A DNA stretch of 64,000 nucleotides from the NCBI RefSeq assembly GCF_020736845.1, contig NZ_JAFFQR010000063.1:107228-171227 (forward strand), read 5' to 3'. A program made the translations under genes and the position numbers. Origin of the DNA: Paenibacillus farraposensis. GTDB taxonomy: Bacteria; Bacillota; Bacilli; Paenibacillales; Paenibacillaceae. The notes beneath the pieces are model-generated. The model was not told where the DNA came from, made no database searches, and was given only the letters and a program-made list of their open reading frames with translations. This document shows, piece by piece, positions 45,394 to 56,347 of the stretch (position 1 is its first letter; the number at the start of each line of letters is the position of its first letter).

Positions 45394-45460
45394 AAGAAGA
45401 CAGGGGAATATAGCCTTCCTGTCTTCTTAGGCTGTCGAGAAAGTCTCGACAGCTCCTTTT
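45394..45460 (+). terminator. Double terminator after the stalk-domain gene
   Basis: First hairpin AAGAAGACAGG/CCTGTCTTCTT (45394-45428), then GCTGTCGAGA-aag-TCTCGACAGC (45431-45453) with TCCTTTT. Confidence 0.75.
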
Positions 45461-45520
45461 ATGTTGATTTTATTTAAAACGTCACCGCGTTAATGTTGAA
45501 TGATATGGGTAACTTCGTGT

Positions 45521-46557
45521 AGAACGGACGGTGTTGGTATACTCGATCTACGTACGATGCTTCATTTTTTGAAAATCTCAAACAGCGGGCCATAGTCCAT
45601 GAACTTGAAGAACACAAGATCGCTGTTAACCCGAAAGCATCTATTGCTGAACTACTCAATACAGTGGATAGTACATCACTAAAGAGTAAAAATAATAGTG
45701 ACCTAAAACAAAATCTGGAGAAGCTTAACGAATCGGAATACATATATCTTACGCTCGATGGAGAAGTATACAGCTCAGAAAAAGGTTATGTAGGCATGGC
45801 GGGTAAAGTTGAACCAAACGAGGAAAGTGTAACGGATGTTACTTATACGGAAACAAGCTCTTTGAGTGGATCTAGCAACAAACATGATGTTTCTATTTCA
45901 AGTAAAAGGAACCCTACTCCCTGGGAAGTGAGTGGAGGGACAACGGGAACTTTCTCAAGGGTTCAATTGAATTATGATGGTTTTGATGGGGTTAATGCAA
46001 GTGCGCTTCTGCCAAGGGCCGAGGACCTAGGAGCAAACGAACAGCCATGGATGTATTATGGTTTTGATGCAAAGAATGGACGGAAGATCGAGGGGGGATT
46101 TTCGTTTCAAACAGGTCAACAAAGATACAAAGGATACATTAAAAATGGAGAGTATAAATATACTATACAGACGTGGGTAAATGCGGAGGGATTTAACTCA
46201 GTTAAATTTTATATTGATAATAGTACCTATAACGCTTATCTGTTAGCCTACTACAATCAAATCGTCGTTATGCAAACCTCTTTTGACTCTTCTGACCTAT
46301 CAACTATGTCTGTTAAGAGAGTGACGGCAATAGCGAAAAAAAACTTTGATGGCAGCAATATCTATGGAAGTGCTATCAATGGAGAGTTTTCAGAAGTGGT
46401 AGTCTCAAAATTCAATTCGGATTATTATTATCCATGGGATAACTATCGGGATTACTCTTTTTGGGATGGAAGTCAGTGGTTCGGTACGATTGATTGGCCC
46501 ACCGATTATATAACTCATTTTGGTCCAAGTGTGTGGATCAGAAATCCGAATCGATAA
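45521..46557 (+). pseudogene. YrpD-like secreted protein missing its 5' end
   Basis: From a TAG at ~45519 the frame stays open to 46557 but has no ATG with a ribosome site; the coding-like sequence begins around YDASFFENLKQRAIVHELEE, and the first usable starts (GTG 45664) lack a signal. The C-terminal ~210 residues (FSRVQLNYDGFDGVNASALL, EDLGANEQPWMYYGFDAKNG, GGFSFQTGQQRYKGYI) resemble the YrpD family of secreted Bacillus proteins. The expected signal peptide is absent. A 5' truncation linked to the duplication around it is the likely cause. Translation from GTG 45664 (297 residues) remains possible. Confidence 0.6.
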
Positions 46558-46679
46558 GAGGAATTAGTTAAACGATGGCTCAAGCTAAAATATACTGGAT
46601 AGCATCTGTCATTTCCTTTGTTGTTGGGTGGGACTTACAACAATGTGGTTTGGCAGATGTTTTTATGTTAATCCTATTC

Positions 46680-46924
46680 AACTGAACTGCTTCGCTACGT
46701 ATGAGAGCGGTTTATCGCTCGCATTCAAGCAAATCGACTTTAATACTATGATTGTTTATAGAAAAGGAACCTATAACGTATATCCTTATTCTAAACCCAG
46801 TATGTTTTACAAAGTCAAAATAACCAGCCCCGGTAATTTGATGTATATAAGAAATATAGGCGTGACCGATGCGGATAGTGATTATGTAAAATACATTACT
46901 TCCGTAGGCAGGTTGATTCAATAA
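46680..46924 (+). pseudogene. Truncated duplicate of the stalk-domain protein C-terminus
   Basis: FATYESGLSLAFKQIDFNTM, YRKGTYNVYPYSKPSMFYKV, YIRNIGVTDADSDYVKYITS, VGRLIQ align residue by residue with the end of the protein at 44557-45360. The similarity extends past the stop into the hairpin GAAGACAGG region. The 5' ~190 codons, including the signal peptide and stalk domain, are missing. Confidence 0.8.
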
Positions 46925-47132
46925 TCGCTCGGACTATAAAGGTTACAATTATGATAAGAAGACAGGGAGGATATCTTCCCTATCTTCAGCATTGTCGAGA
47001 AACTGTCTTTTTCAAAATCTAAGATTCCTTTTTATTCTATACAAATTGGGAAAATAACGTTTTTCCAGACGGATTACTACAGTCACCTATATTTTCATGA
47101 CATTAATGGGTGCCGTATTAAATGAATTGAAT

Positions 47133-47170
47133 ATAAAAAAAGACTATCGAGAAAATTTCGACAGTCTAAA
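47133..47170 (-). terminator. Terminator of the leftward stalk-domain gene
   Basis: On the minus strand AGACTGTCGA-aattttc-TCGATAGTCT followed by TTTTTTTAT. A GAGGG...CCCTC hairpin lies between it and the gene (47172-47198). Confidence 0.8.
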
Positions 47171-47217
47171 GAGGGAGTCCATTTTGGACCCCCTCTTGTT
47201 TTTAGTATTCATTCAAC

Positions 47218-48267
47218 TTAGTAGTTGAATGTTGCCAGTGTGCCATTGTTTTCGTTCGAATGAACAATACCTTTTACACGTGATACATTTTTATTTGTAA
47301 TGTCAGAAATAATATCTTCTTGGATTCTATTCTTTTGGTAGTAAGTCAGACTGTTCCAATCATCCGTTTTAACATAAACATCGACAGTAACCTCACTGGA
47401 GTCGCCCTTTACGCTAAAATCTAAGGAAACATTGTTGTATTTGCGGTCAAAGTCGTTGAGCAAGACTCTTTTAATTTCACTCAGATCAATTTTAGAGGAT
47501 AGTTTTTCTATATCCACATTTCCCTTCTTATCGGAATCAAAAGTTGCAAGTTTGTTTCCGTTACTTGAGTTTTTCACGGTTCCTTCAATATCAGCATCTT
47601 TAAAGCTCTTTAAAATATCCTCTGAAATATCTTCGAGATAAGATTTTTGTCTACTATTCGAAATATCGTTCCATCTACTTTCTGTCAACTCGATGGTTAC
47701 CGTAATATCGTTTTTATCGCCTTTCAGGGTAATATCTGCATTGGCGTTATTTGTATCGCGATAGTCTCTATTCAATTGGCGTTCAAGGTCCTTTAAGGTA
47801 TCAGAGCTGCTTTTGCTTGCTGCATCTTTTAGCGCCTGGTTGTCTTTTTGCAACTGGGCAATGGTAGCATCTTTAGTCGTATTCGCTGCTTTCGCCGTGC
47901 TTAGCTCCTGATTCAGTGTTGTAATCTGGTTGTTCAGTGCTGTAACTGTAGATTGATCAATCGGAACACCATTGTCAGTAATAACTATGCGTTTGTTGGT
48001 GCCATCCCATTGCACTTTTTTATCCAAAGCTGTACCTGCCAGCTTCAGCGGAATATATGTCACGCCATCCAGAAGGAATGGTTCTGTTTTGGCATCGGAA
48101 GGAACTTCTGTTCCGTTGTAAATGATTTTAATATTGTTATAAACTGCATTGATTGGCTTAGTCAGTTGTGCAGCATATGTAGATTGGCTGAACAGAGCCC
48201 CAGAGATTGCCAAGGCCGAAACAGCAGTAATGATGACAGGTTTCTTCGTGGATTTCAATGATTTCAT
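47218..48267 (-). CDS. Secreted stalk-domain protein with coiled coil
   Basis: 349 residues. Signal peptide (1-32, ending STYAAQL), stalk/copper amine oxidase N-like domain (about 40-98: IIYNGTEVPSDAKTEPFLLD, YIPLKLAGTALDKKVQWDGT), a coiled coil (about 105-150: LNNQITTLNQELSTAKAANT), and two similar beta-alpha units (VTIELTESRWNDISNSRQKS and VDVYVKTDDWNSLTYYQKNR) that look like an internal duplication. Common in Paenibacillus envelopes; role unknown. The start has AGGGGTAG upstream. Confidence 0.85.
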   Translation of the reverse strand: MKSLKSTKKPVIITAVSALAISGALFSQSTYAAQLTKPINAVYNNIKIIYNGTEVPSDAKTEPFLLDGVTYIPLKLAGTALDKKVQWDGTNKRIVITDNGVPIDQSTVTALNNQITTLNQELSTAKAANTTKDATIAQLQKDNQALKDAASKSSSDTLKDLERQLNRDYRDTNNANADITLKGDKNDITVTIELTESRWNDISNSRQKSYLEDISEDILKSFKDADIEGTVKNSSNGNKLATFDSDKKGNVDIEKLSSKIDLSEIKRVLLNDFDRKYNNVSLDFSVKGDSSEVTVDVYVKTDDWNSLTYYQKNRIQEDIISDITNKNVSRVKGIVHSNENNGTLATFNY

Positions 48268-48299
48268 TCGTTGGTCTACCCCTTTATTTAAGAATTATA

Positions 48300-48727
48300 G
48301 CATGGTCCATAGACTAGAGTAACATTAACGCCTGCAAAATCCAACACATTTGGAAGAGTCGCTGTTGGTTGTGCTTATATTGGTTAGACGCAGGGATAAC
48401 CGTAAAAGTTGCCCTGTTTTCATAAATGTTTTTTGTAAAAGCAGCGGATTAGAGCAACTAAGCCCGCTATACAAGACAACGAGACCTGTTGATGAAGACA
48501 TGTGGCCATTACCTGAGTGTGACCTGTACGAAGCTTGAAGGCTATAATGTCATTACGGTTGAACCCAAGCCATTTCATGGCGGCTTCTGGACCAAGGCTA
48601 TCCCTAAATAATCTTTTGGTAAAATACGCATATTTTTTGGAGTTTGGAGCATATTAATACCCGCACAGGAGAGAATGATCAGCATGCAGACAGGGGATTA
48701 CCCAATAAAAATCGAGGGGGAATGTAG
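48300..48727 (+). other. 428-bp stretch with a possible gene relic
   Basis: No expressed gene is supported. A short frame near 48541-48611 reads GYNVITVEPKPFHGGFWTKA IPK then stop, which looks like the end of a lost coding sequence, but I cannot place it in a family. Confidence 0.35.
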
Positions 48728-48940
48728 ATGTACAGACGCCAAGCCCCGGAGATCATTCCAGAGGAAAATACAGCCATTTGGGCATGTGCAAATGAGGGCT
48801 GTAACGGCTGGATGCGAACGGATTTTACCTTTTTGAGCGAACCGGTTTGTCCGCTCTGCCAATCCTCGATGGGGCAGGAAATGCGGATGCTGCCGATACT
48901 CAATCAGGCGGGCAATTCCTTTGTCGCCCAACGCTCTTAA
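48728..48940 (+). CDS. ydjO: YdjO-like small zinc-ribbon protein
   Basis: 70 residues with CANEGCNGWMRTDF and CPLCQSSMGQEMRMLPIL, the two cysteine pairs and CNGW motif of the B. subtilis YdjO family (cold-induced, function unknown). GAGGGGGAATG upstream of ATG. A perfect-stem terminator follows. Confidence 0.88.
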   Translation: MYRRQAPEIIPEENTAIWACANEGCNGWMRTDFTFLSEPVCPLCQSSMGQEMRMLPILNQAGNSFVAQRS

Positions 48941-48981
48941 TAAAGTAAGTGTGATGACTACACTTGCAAAATCTATGAACA

Positions 48982-49021
48982 CCAAAAGCCGCTCCAGCGA
49001 TATGCTGAGCGGCTTTTGGTT
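48982..49021 (+). terminator. Terminator of the ydjO-like gene
   Basis: CCAAAAGCCGCTC and GAGCGGCTTTTGG are perfect 13-bp arms around a 12-nt loop. Confidence 0.8.
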
Positions 49022-49090
49022 ATGGAAGCTTGAACATGGGAATGGCCATAGTAGCCATATTGCTTCCAAAACAGCAGGAGGGGGCGTTTC

Positions 49091-49237
49091 ATGAAGTTGT
49101 CCAAGATATTGGTGTCATTACTTTCGGTACTATTGTTAGCGGGATTGTTTGCAGGCTATTCCTCAAAAGGGCCGGATGCGCCGGCAGCCTGCTCTGATCC
49201 GAAGGAGGTGGGGCAGCGAGCCAGCTGGCTTGGGTAG
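49091..49237 (+). pseudogene. Fragment of a lipoprotein-like gene (48 codons)
   Basis: Preceded by GGAGGGGGCG, it reads MKLSKILVSLLSVLLLAGLF AGYSSKGPDA and stops after 48 codons. It looks like a lipoprotein signal peptide whose lipobox cysteine has become tyrosine (LFAGYSS). Probably the remains of a solute-binding protein gene, fitting the permease fragment at 50.7 kb. 49274-49558 is also open (94 codons, HLGFSLITAPYPDIQDNIEL) without a ribosome site; I do not recognise it. Confidence 0.4.
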
Positions 49238-49654
49238 GGGTGGTTCTTTTTCATGTAGGTAAGCAATGCTAGAATGAACATGCCAGGCAGCAGACTGCCC
49301 GCTTGTGCGAATAAGGCATACGAACGCCAAAAATCGCTTGAGGGACTCGTCATTCATCTGGGCTTTAGCCTGATAACAGCACCTTATCCAGACATACAAG
49401 ACAATATTGAATTATCAACAGAAAACGGGACAACTATTTATGAGGGTGATCTTTCTGGCTATTCAATCCACAAAACGCAATTTACATATTATGAAAATTA
49501 TGGTACCATACATTTGGATACGCTTACATTAATAGCTGAGCATTGCTTTGATTCTTGAGCATGGGTGCTGCAGGTAGGGGGAGGGGAAGGACACTCAGTT
49601 TTGAAATTGCTTACAAATTGATAGTAGCAAGGAGAATAGCTTCTGAGAGAGTAA

Positions 49655-50629
<975 letters not shown>

Positions 50630-50639
50630 GGTGGAAGAT

Positions 50640-50866
50640 GAAGACCTCGCCCGCTCACTCGATTTAATCAATCAAAGGCCACGAAAATGCAGTGCTACCG
50701 TGGGCATTCTCACTTGTCTGTCCACCTATAATGACTTTCTGCTGCCGCTCATTATGATCAGCAACCCGGAGCAGTATACACTGCCGCTCGTCCAGTATGT
50801 CTTTCTAGGGGCAGTTAAATACAGACTTTAACCTGGCCTTCGCTTCACACGAAAAAAAGACGGGGC
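50640..50866 (+). pseudogene. CUT1 sugar permease C-terminal relic
   Basis: TYNDFLLPLIMISNPEQYTL PLVQYVF is a diagnostic stretch of CUT1 ABC permeases; after a +1 frame change QLNTDFNLAFASH follows. No N-terminal part exists. Directly after it GGGGCTGCCCCAAAAGG (50866-50879) resembles the ends of some insertion sequences. Confidence 0.7.
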
Positions 50867-50913
50867 TGCCCCAAAAGGGTACACTCAAGTGAGCGAATCC
50901 CATAAATGATGCA

Positions 50914-50961
50914 AAAGAACCTTCAAAACCACTATGTAAGTGGAAATGAAGGTTCTTTTGT
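50914..50961. terminator. Bidirectional terminator
   Basis: AAAAGAACCTTCA and TGAAGGTTCTTTT with an inner CCACT/AGTGG stem. Lies at the 3' end of the leftward oxidoreductase gene. Confidence 0.82.
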
Positions 50962-50983
50962 TAAATGAAATCATTACGTCCGC

Positions 50984-51991
50984 TTAGTCAGCCAACCGCA
51001 CAATCGTTCTTCCTTGCGAGCGGGCTGCAAGGATATCCTCCAGTGCAGTTGGCAGATCGGCCAACCCGATTTCGCGCTCCACAAGCTGCTCCAGCCGCTC
51101 CGGCTTCCAGTCGCTGCCGAGTCGCTTCCAGATCGCTACGCGGGTGTCGTATGGGCAGAAGACGGAATCTATGCCCAGCAGGCTTACACCGCGCAAAATA
51201 AACGGCAGCACCGTAGCAGGCAGCTTCGTGCCAGCTGTCAGGCCGCTCACGGCAACCGCGCCGTTGTAGGCGATCTTGCTGAGCAGCGAAGCGAGCGGCT
51301 TTCCGCCTACAGGATCGACGGCCGCTTGCCAAAGCTGCTTGCCCAGCGGCTTAATGCTCTCCGCGCCGTCGTAGACCTCCTCGCGCGAAATGACCTCGGC
51401 TGCTCCGAGCGCCTTGAGGTACTCGTGCGCGTCGGCTTTGCCGCTGCTGGCTACGACATGGTAGCCCTGCTTGTGCAGCAGGGCAATGGCCGCGCCACCG
51501 ACACCACCTGTCGCTCCGGTGACGAGTATATTGCCCTGATCTGGCGCAACGCCGTTTTGCTCCAGTCGATATAGCGACAGGGCTGCCGTGAAACCGGCTG
51601 TCCCGTAAATCATCGCTTCTTTGAGCGTGAGTCCGTCAGGGAGCGGAACGACCCAATCCGCAGGGACGCGAGCATATTCGCTGAAGCCACCGAAATGAGA
51701 CACGCCGAGCCCGTATCCGGTAACGAGCACCGCTTGTCCTGCGCTGAAGCGGCTATCCTCCGAAGATACGACAGTCCCCGAGCAATCGATGCCTGGTACA
51801 AAGGGATAGGCTTTGACAATATTGCCATCCTTGCGTGCGGCAAGCCCATCTTTATAATTGATGCTGGAATAGGCAACCCGAATCAATACTTCTCCAGCAG
51901 GTAAATGGCTGGCTTCTAAAGAGCGCACCTCTGCCTGAACTGCACCGTCTTGCGTCTGATCAACGACAAGGGCTTGAAATGATTGAGTCAT
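50984..51991 (-). CDS. YhdH/YhfP-type NADPH quinone/acrylyl-CoA oxidoreductase
   Basis: 335 residues, medium-chain dehydrogenase fold without zinc ligands. Typical YhdH/AcuI features: SSINYKDGLAARKDGNIVKA, YPFVPGIDCSGTVVSS, and the nucleotide site ILVTGATGGVGGAAIALLHK. Reduces activated double bonds with NADPH; the true substrate in Bacillus YhfP is not settled. Single gene, AAAGGAGGC upstream, divergent from a MATE exporter with 349 bp between. Confidence 0.92.
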   Translation of the reverse strand: MTQSFQALVVDQTQDGAVQAEVRSLEASHLPAGEVLIRVAYSSINYKDGLAARKDGNIVKAYPFVPGIDCSGTVVSSEDSRFSAGQAVLVTGYGLGVSHFGGFSEYARVPADWVVPLPDGLTLKEAMIYGTAGFTAALSLYRLEQNGVAPDQGNILVTGATGGVGGAAIALLHKQGYHVVASSGKADAHEYLKALGAAEVISREEVYDGAESIKPLGKQLWQAAVDPVGGKPLASLLSKIAYNGAVAVSGLTAGTKLPATVLPFILRGVSLLGIDSVFCPYDTRVAIWKRLGSDWKPERLEQLVEREIGLADLPTALEDILAARSQGRTIVRLAD

Positions 51992-52340
51992 TATAAAAGC
52001 CTCCTTTATTGCAATATAAGTCTATGCTGACGAATTTTCTTTACCTCACAAGTCATACTTAGATAGCATATAACCAGCTGCGCAGCCTTATCAGCGGTAA
52101 TGCTCACAGGCTCATCCTATATTATACACTTATGCCTATAATTCCGTCGGAAAAGCTTGGGTTACAGGCTGAAGCGTTCATAGGGTGTTTCAATAAAGTT
52201 CGATAATCAATACATAAGAAAGTGATAAATGAATTCTTACGTTTTTTACAAATCATTTTACGAAAACGGGATGTATTTTCAGAATGACTATGCTAACATA
52301 CCTCTTGATCATTAAAAAATCTATGAAGAAAGGTGAATGA

Positions 52341-53750
52341 ATGACAACCAGAGCACTAAAAAATGGCTCGGTATTGTCCGAAGCCAGGGAACTGAATTTG
52401 TTCCGTTTGACATGGCCTATTTTTCTCGAATTATTCCTGTTTATGCTAATGGGAAGCGTCGATACATTTATGATCAGTTCTGTATCTGATAATGCAGTGT
52501 CGGGTGTGGGCGCGTCCAACCAAATTATTTCAATCGCCATCCTTGTACTGGAGGTTATCGGCAACGGCGCTGCTATCGTCGTAGCTCAATATATCGGTTC
52601 TAAAAAACTTGTTGAAGCGGCTCAGGTTACGGGTACGGCCATCACGTTGAACTTACTGGTGGGTCTGTTACTTAGCGTCATTTTCCTAGTGTTTGGTACT
52701 CATATGCTGCAATGGTTGAATGTACAGGGAGAAATTTTGAGTTATGCAGAATCCTATATGAGCATCGTCGGCGGCGCCATTTTCCTGCAGGCATTGATTA
52801 ACGCGCTGGCGGCGACCATTCGTACACACGGGTTTACCCGAGAAACGATGTATGTATCAATGCTGATGAACGTAATTCACGTCCTTGGCAACTATGTTTT
52901 GATTTTCGGGCATTGGGGAATGCCTGCGCTTGGCGTAGAGGGGGCTGCGATTTCTACAGTAGGCAGCCGCTTTATTTGTCTCTTGGCCTTTTTCTGGCTG
53001 ATGTACTGGGTAACCGAAGTACGTGTCGAGTGGAAATATTACATCCAGTTGTCCCGGGAATTTATCGCTAAAATTTTACGGATCGGCGTACCGTCTGCGC
53101 TGGAGTCCATCATGTATCAGTCGTGTCAGCTCATATTCACATTATACGTGACATACCTGGGCGCAGAAGCGATGGCAACGCGTCAGTATGCAAATAACAT
53201 CTCAAGCTACATTTATCTATTCAGTATGGCCGTTGGCATGGGCACGGCGATCGTGGTGGGAAGGCACGTGGGAGCCAGACAGAAGGATACGGCCTACAAA
53301 CGCGTATTGAGCAGCGTGAAATGGGCATTGCTCGTGACCGTGGTGATTGACGCGGTAGTTATCTTTTTCCGTGTACCTTTGCTCAGTCTGTTCACCGAAA
53401 ATCCTGAAATTATCCGTTTGGGCGCACAGGTCATCTTGCTTAGCATGCTGCTGGAAACCGGCCGGACGACGAATATCGTCATTATTAACTCGCTGCGTGC
53501 TGCCGGAGATGCCAAGTTCCCGGTCTTTATGGGGTTGATCTCCATGATCTGCATGAGCCTGCCGCTCGGCTACCTGCTTGTGTTCAAGCTGGATATGGGA
53601 CTCGCGGGCGTATGGCTGGCTATTGCCGCGGATGAATGGACTCGTGCTGTCATCATGTACGTCCGCTGGAGAAGCCGTTTGTGGGAAAAGCATTCGCTCG
53701 TCGAGTACGATTCGTCGGATCAGCCTGCAGCCCCCATTCCAGCACACTGA
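52341..53750 (+). CDS. MATE-family efflux transporter
   Basis: 469 residues with 12 predicted membrane spans in two halves (PIFLELFLFMLMGSVDTFMI; IGVPSALESIMYQSCQLIFT). These MatE halves exchange Na+ or H+ for drugs or small molecules. GAAAGGTGAATGA precedes the ATG. No substrate can be inferred. The 349-bp divergent region on its left shows no clear operator. Confidence 0.93.
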   Translation: MTTRALKNGSVLSEARELNLFRLTWPIFLELFLFMLMGSVDTFMISSVSDNAVSGVGASNQIISIAILVLEVIGNGAAIVVAQYIGSKKLVEAAQVTGTAITLNLLVGLLLSVIFLVFGTHMLQWLNVQGEILSYAESYMSIVGGAIFLQALINALAATIRTHGFTRETMYVSMLMNVIHVLGNYVLIFGHWGMPALGVEGAAISTVGSRFICLLAFFWLMYWVTEVRVEWKYYIQLSREFIAKILRIGVPSALESIMYQSCQLIFTLYVTYLGAEAMATRQYANNISSYIYLFSMAVGMGTAIVVGRHVGARQKDTAYKRVLSSVKWALLVTVVIDAVVIFFRVPLLSLFTENPEIIRLGAQVILLSMLLETGRTTNIVIINSLRAAGDAKFPVFMGLISMICMSLPLGYLLVFKLDMGLAGVWLAIAADEWTRAVIMYVRWRSRLWEKHSLVEYDSSDQPAAPIPAH

Positions 53751-53807
53751 TTCAAGCAGTATTTGGGGTTAGTTGGAATCCATCTTTTCCGACAAGTGTG
53801 TAAACAC

Positions 53808-53847
53808 AGAGGCAGTTCAAGAGGATATCTTGAATTGCCTCTTTTTG
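53808..53847 (+). terminator. Terminator of the MATE gene
   Basis: AGAGGCAgTTCAAG pairs with TTGAAtTGCCTCT and is followed by TTTT. Confidence 0.83.
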
Positions 53848-53969
53848 CTGACCAGGTAGAAACCGGAAGTTAATAATGGCATTTATAAATAGAAGTATGG
53901 TAAATTTACTAAAAAAAAGATATACTTTTGTTGCACCAATGCAGTTCATGAAGGACAAGGAGTGTACCG

Positions 53970-54983
53970 ATGAAGAAGCCGACGATTGAAGATGTCGCCC
54001 AGAGAGCGGGGGTGTCTAAAAGCACTGTCTCGCAATTTCTGAACAAACGATATAAATATATGAGCGACCAGACCAGAGACCGGATTGCCGAGGTGATTCA
54101 GGAGCTGAATTATCAGCCTAACGGGCTGGCCCGCAGTTTGAAGCAAAACCGAACTTTCATGGTAGGTGTTATTGTAGCCAACGTTGATTATACGCTGTCG
54201 ATCCAGTCCATCCGTGCGATTGAGGAGGAATTGCAGCATTTTGGCATTCAGGTGATCATCTGTAACGCCGACGAAAATCCGGACAAGGAGAGCCAGTATA
54301 TTGAGATGCTCAAGGCCCGGCAGGTTGATGGCTTGATTATCTTCCCGACAGGCAAGCATGCCGACATTTACAACCAGCTCATTCGTGAAAAGTATCCGTT
54401 GGTGTTCCTGGACCGTCTGGTGGACGGTGTGAATACACGCAGCCTGCTGCTGGATAATGAAATGGCGATCAAGCTGGCAATTCAGGAGCTGGTATCCCAT
54501 AAGCATGAACGGATTGCGCTGATTACCCTGCCGCTTGGAGTGAACCGGATTACGCCGCGAGTCGAGCGGCTCAGCGGGTACAAAAAAGCGCTGGAGGAGG
54601 CTGGCCTGCCGTTCCGTGAGGAATACATGCACAGTGTGCCGAGGGAGGAAATCCAGCAGACGCTGAAGGAGCTGTTTCAGCTGCCAGAGCCGCCGACAGC
54701 CCTCTTGGCCGGGAATGATATCGTGCTGGCAGAAGTGCTCAAATATGTAAATGCCCGTCGTATGCGAATTCCGGCAGAGCTGTCCATTATCGGAATTGAC
54801 GATGCGGAGTTTGCCCATATTTACAATCCACCGATTACGACCATTACGCAGCCGATTGGGGATATGGGGAAGCAGGCCGCCAAGACGCTCCTGTCCAGCA
54901 TTGAGGAGGGCGGCGAATCGGTTCCGATCATTTACCGCTTTGTACCGGATATCAATCGGGGGGAATCCGTCAAAATGCTGTAG
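53970..54983 (+). CDS. kdgR: KdgR-like LacI-family repressor
   Basis: 337 residues. LacI helix-turn-helix (TIEDVAQRAGVSKSTVSQFL) and hinge, then a periplasmic-binding-protein-like sensor domain (FMVGVIVANVDYTLSIQSIR; IIGIDDAEFAHIYNPPITTI). Best fit is KdgR, which controls ketodeoxygluconate genes and sits beside kdgK and kduID here, as in B. subtilis. Converges on kdgK across a long hairpin. Confidence 0.87.
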   Translation: MKKPTIEDVAQRAGVSKSTVSQFLNKRYKYMSDQTRDRIAEVIQELNYQPNGLARSLKQNRTFMVGVIVANVDYTLSIQSIRAIEEELQHFGIQVIICNADENPDKESQYIEMLKARQVDGLIIFPTGKHADIYNQLIREKYPLVFLDRLVDGVNTRSLLLDNEMAIKLAIQELVSHKHERIALITLPLGVNRITPRVERLSGYKKALEEAGLPFREEYMHSVPREEIQQTLKELFQLPEPPTALLAGNDIVLAEVLKYVNARRMRIPAELSIIGIDDAEFAHIYNPPITTITQPIGDMGKQAAKTLLSSIEEGGESVPIIYRFVPDINRGESVKML

Positions 54984-55005
54984 ACGAGCAGCAAGTCATA
55001 CATGT

Positions 55006-55083
55006 AAAAATAGCCCGTATTCCTTTGTACGCCTGAGCATGCATATGCTGTTCAGACACACAAAAGCGAATGCGGGCTATTTG
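55006..55083. terminator. Bidirectional terminator between kdgR and kdgK
   Basis: AAATAGCCCGTATTC and GAATGCGGGCTATTT form a 15-bp outer stem with a second hairpin inside (CATGCATATG). Confidence 0.8.
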
Positions 55084-55162
55084 CAATGAAGGGAGGTCTT
55101 GGCTCCGGCCTTGTTGAGCTTGCGCTACTGGTGGTAAGGGCCATGCGGAGAGTAAGCTCGGC

Positions 55163-56119
55163 CTAATTGGTGCTGGCGCTGAGCAAAAAGGACTCCAGCT
55201 CGGCTCGCGTTGGATAGCCGTCCATGTCTCCAGCCGACATGACGGCCAGTGCACCAAGGGCGTTCCCGCGCTTGACCGCTTCTGCCAGAGGCAAGTCTTC
55301 CAGCAGCGCGCTAATGACGCCTGCGGCAAAGCCGTCGCCGGCCCCGACCGTATCGACAACATGATCCACGCGGAAGCGTTTGACATATCCCTTTGCATCT
55401 GCGGATTTATAATAGGCGCCTTCTGTACCCAGCTTGATGATGACCAGCGAGGTACCACGTTCAAGATAAAACGAGGCGATATCCTCAGGTGAGGTGTAAC
55501 CTGTCAATATTTTACCTTCATGAATACCTGGCAGCAGCCAGTCGCAGCCCTCGGCAGCTTCATTAATCGCCTCCACCATCGTTGGGGTATCAGGCCATAA
55601 CTTGGGTCTGAGGTTGGGATCGAAGGATACCGTTTTTCCCGCCTTTTTCATAAACTGCTTTGCATGTCGCGCGAAGTCGCGGCACTCTGGGGAAAGTGCG
55701 ACAGAAATACCTGTAAAATGCAGATGACGAGCCCCGGCAAAATAGGCTTCGTTAAAATCAGCGATGCTCAGTGTGGAAGCAGCAGAGTGTTTGCGGAAAT
55801 ACTCCACCTCCGGGTCACCGCTCGTGACTTTGGATTTAATCAGCATTCCGGTAGAGTGCTCTTTGGTAAACATGACGTTCTGGGTATCAATCTTTTCCTG
55901 ACGCAGCGCATCGGCAATGAACCTGCCGAATGTATCCGCTCCGAGTTTGGTCACGAGTCCCGCTCTCAGCCCCAAACGCGCCAAACCGGCCGAAACATTC
56001 GTCTCCGCCCCGGCCAGCGCTTTGGTGAATGAACGTGCCTCCTTCAGAGAGCCTGCTTCATTGGCATAGAACATGGCCATCGGTTCTCCGAAGGTAACTG
56101 CATCCAATGTTGCGGTCAT
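55163..56119 (-). CDS. kdgK: 2-keto-3-deoxygluconate kinase
   Basis: 318 residues, PfkB/ribokinase fold: FGEPMAMFYANEAGSLKEAR at the start, AGAETNVSAGLARLG, and the catalytic DTVGAGDGFAAGVISALLED with the base Asp. Phosphorylates KDG to 2-keto-3-deoxy-6-phosphogluconate, which the eda product then cleaves. AAAAGGAGGGATTC precedes the ATG. Divergent from the kduI-eda-kduD operon, sharing a 340-bp control region. Confidence 0.94.
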   Translation of the reverse strand: MTATLDAVTFGEPMAMFYANEAGSLKEARSFTKALAGAETNVSAGLARLGLRAGLVTKLGADTFGRFIADALRQEKIDTQNVMFTKEHSTGMLIKSKVTSGDPEVEYFRKHSAASTLSIADFNEAYFAGARHLHFTGISVALSPECRDFARHAKQFMKKAGKTVSFDPNLRPKLWPDTPTMVEAINEAAEGCDWLLPGIHEGKILTGYTSPEDIASFYLERGTSLVIIKLGTEGAYYKSADAKGYVKRFRVDHVVDTVGAGDGFAAGVISALLEDLPLAEAVKRGNALGALAVMSAGDMDGYPTRAELESFLLSASTN

Positions 56120-56152
56120 GTGAATCCCTCCTTTTGTTTAGTAAACTATACA

Positions 56153-56166
56153 TGTAAGCGTATGCA
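56153..56166. promoter_or_regulatory. cre/LacI-type operator candidate before kdgK
   Basis: TGTAAGCGTATGCA fits the CcpA/LacI-type consensus TGWAANCGNTNWCA at 12 of 14 positions. KdgR is itself a LacI-family protein, so either KdgR or CcpA could bind. It lies 34-47 bp upstream of the kdgK ATG. GTTTAGTAAAC (56137-56147) beside it and GTTTATCTAAAC near 56430-56441 before kduI are short related palindromes. Confidence 0.4.
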
Positions 56167-56347
56167 TCAAATGAATAGATTGAAATTATCACATAAATCG
56201 GTTTTCTACAATAATAAAGTTGATATGCACGTTAAAAATTTTTCGGTTCATGAAGATAAAAAAATATGTTTTTGTTTATTAGAAGGTAAAAAACATGTAG
56301 AAATTCATGAATAATAAGGACTTTTCAAGGAGTAGTCAAGTTTTGAG

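Noticed and set aside
49274..49558. 94-codon frame before the esterase
   Set aside because: No ribosome site and no recognised domain; kept only as a note in the neighbouring relic entry.
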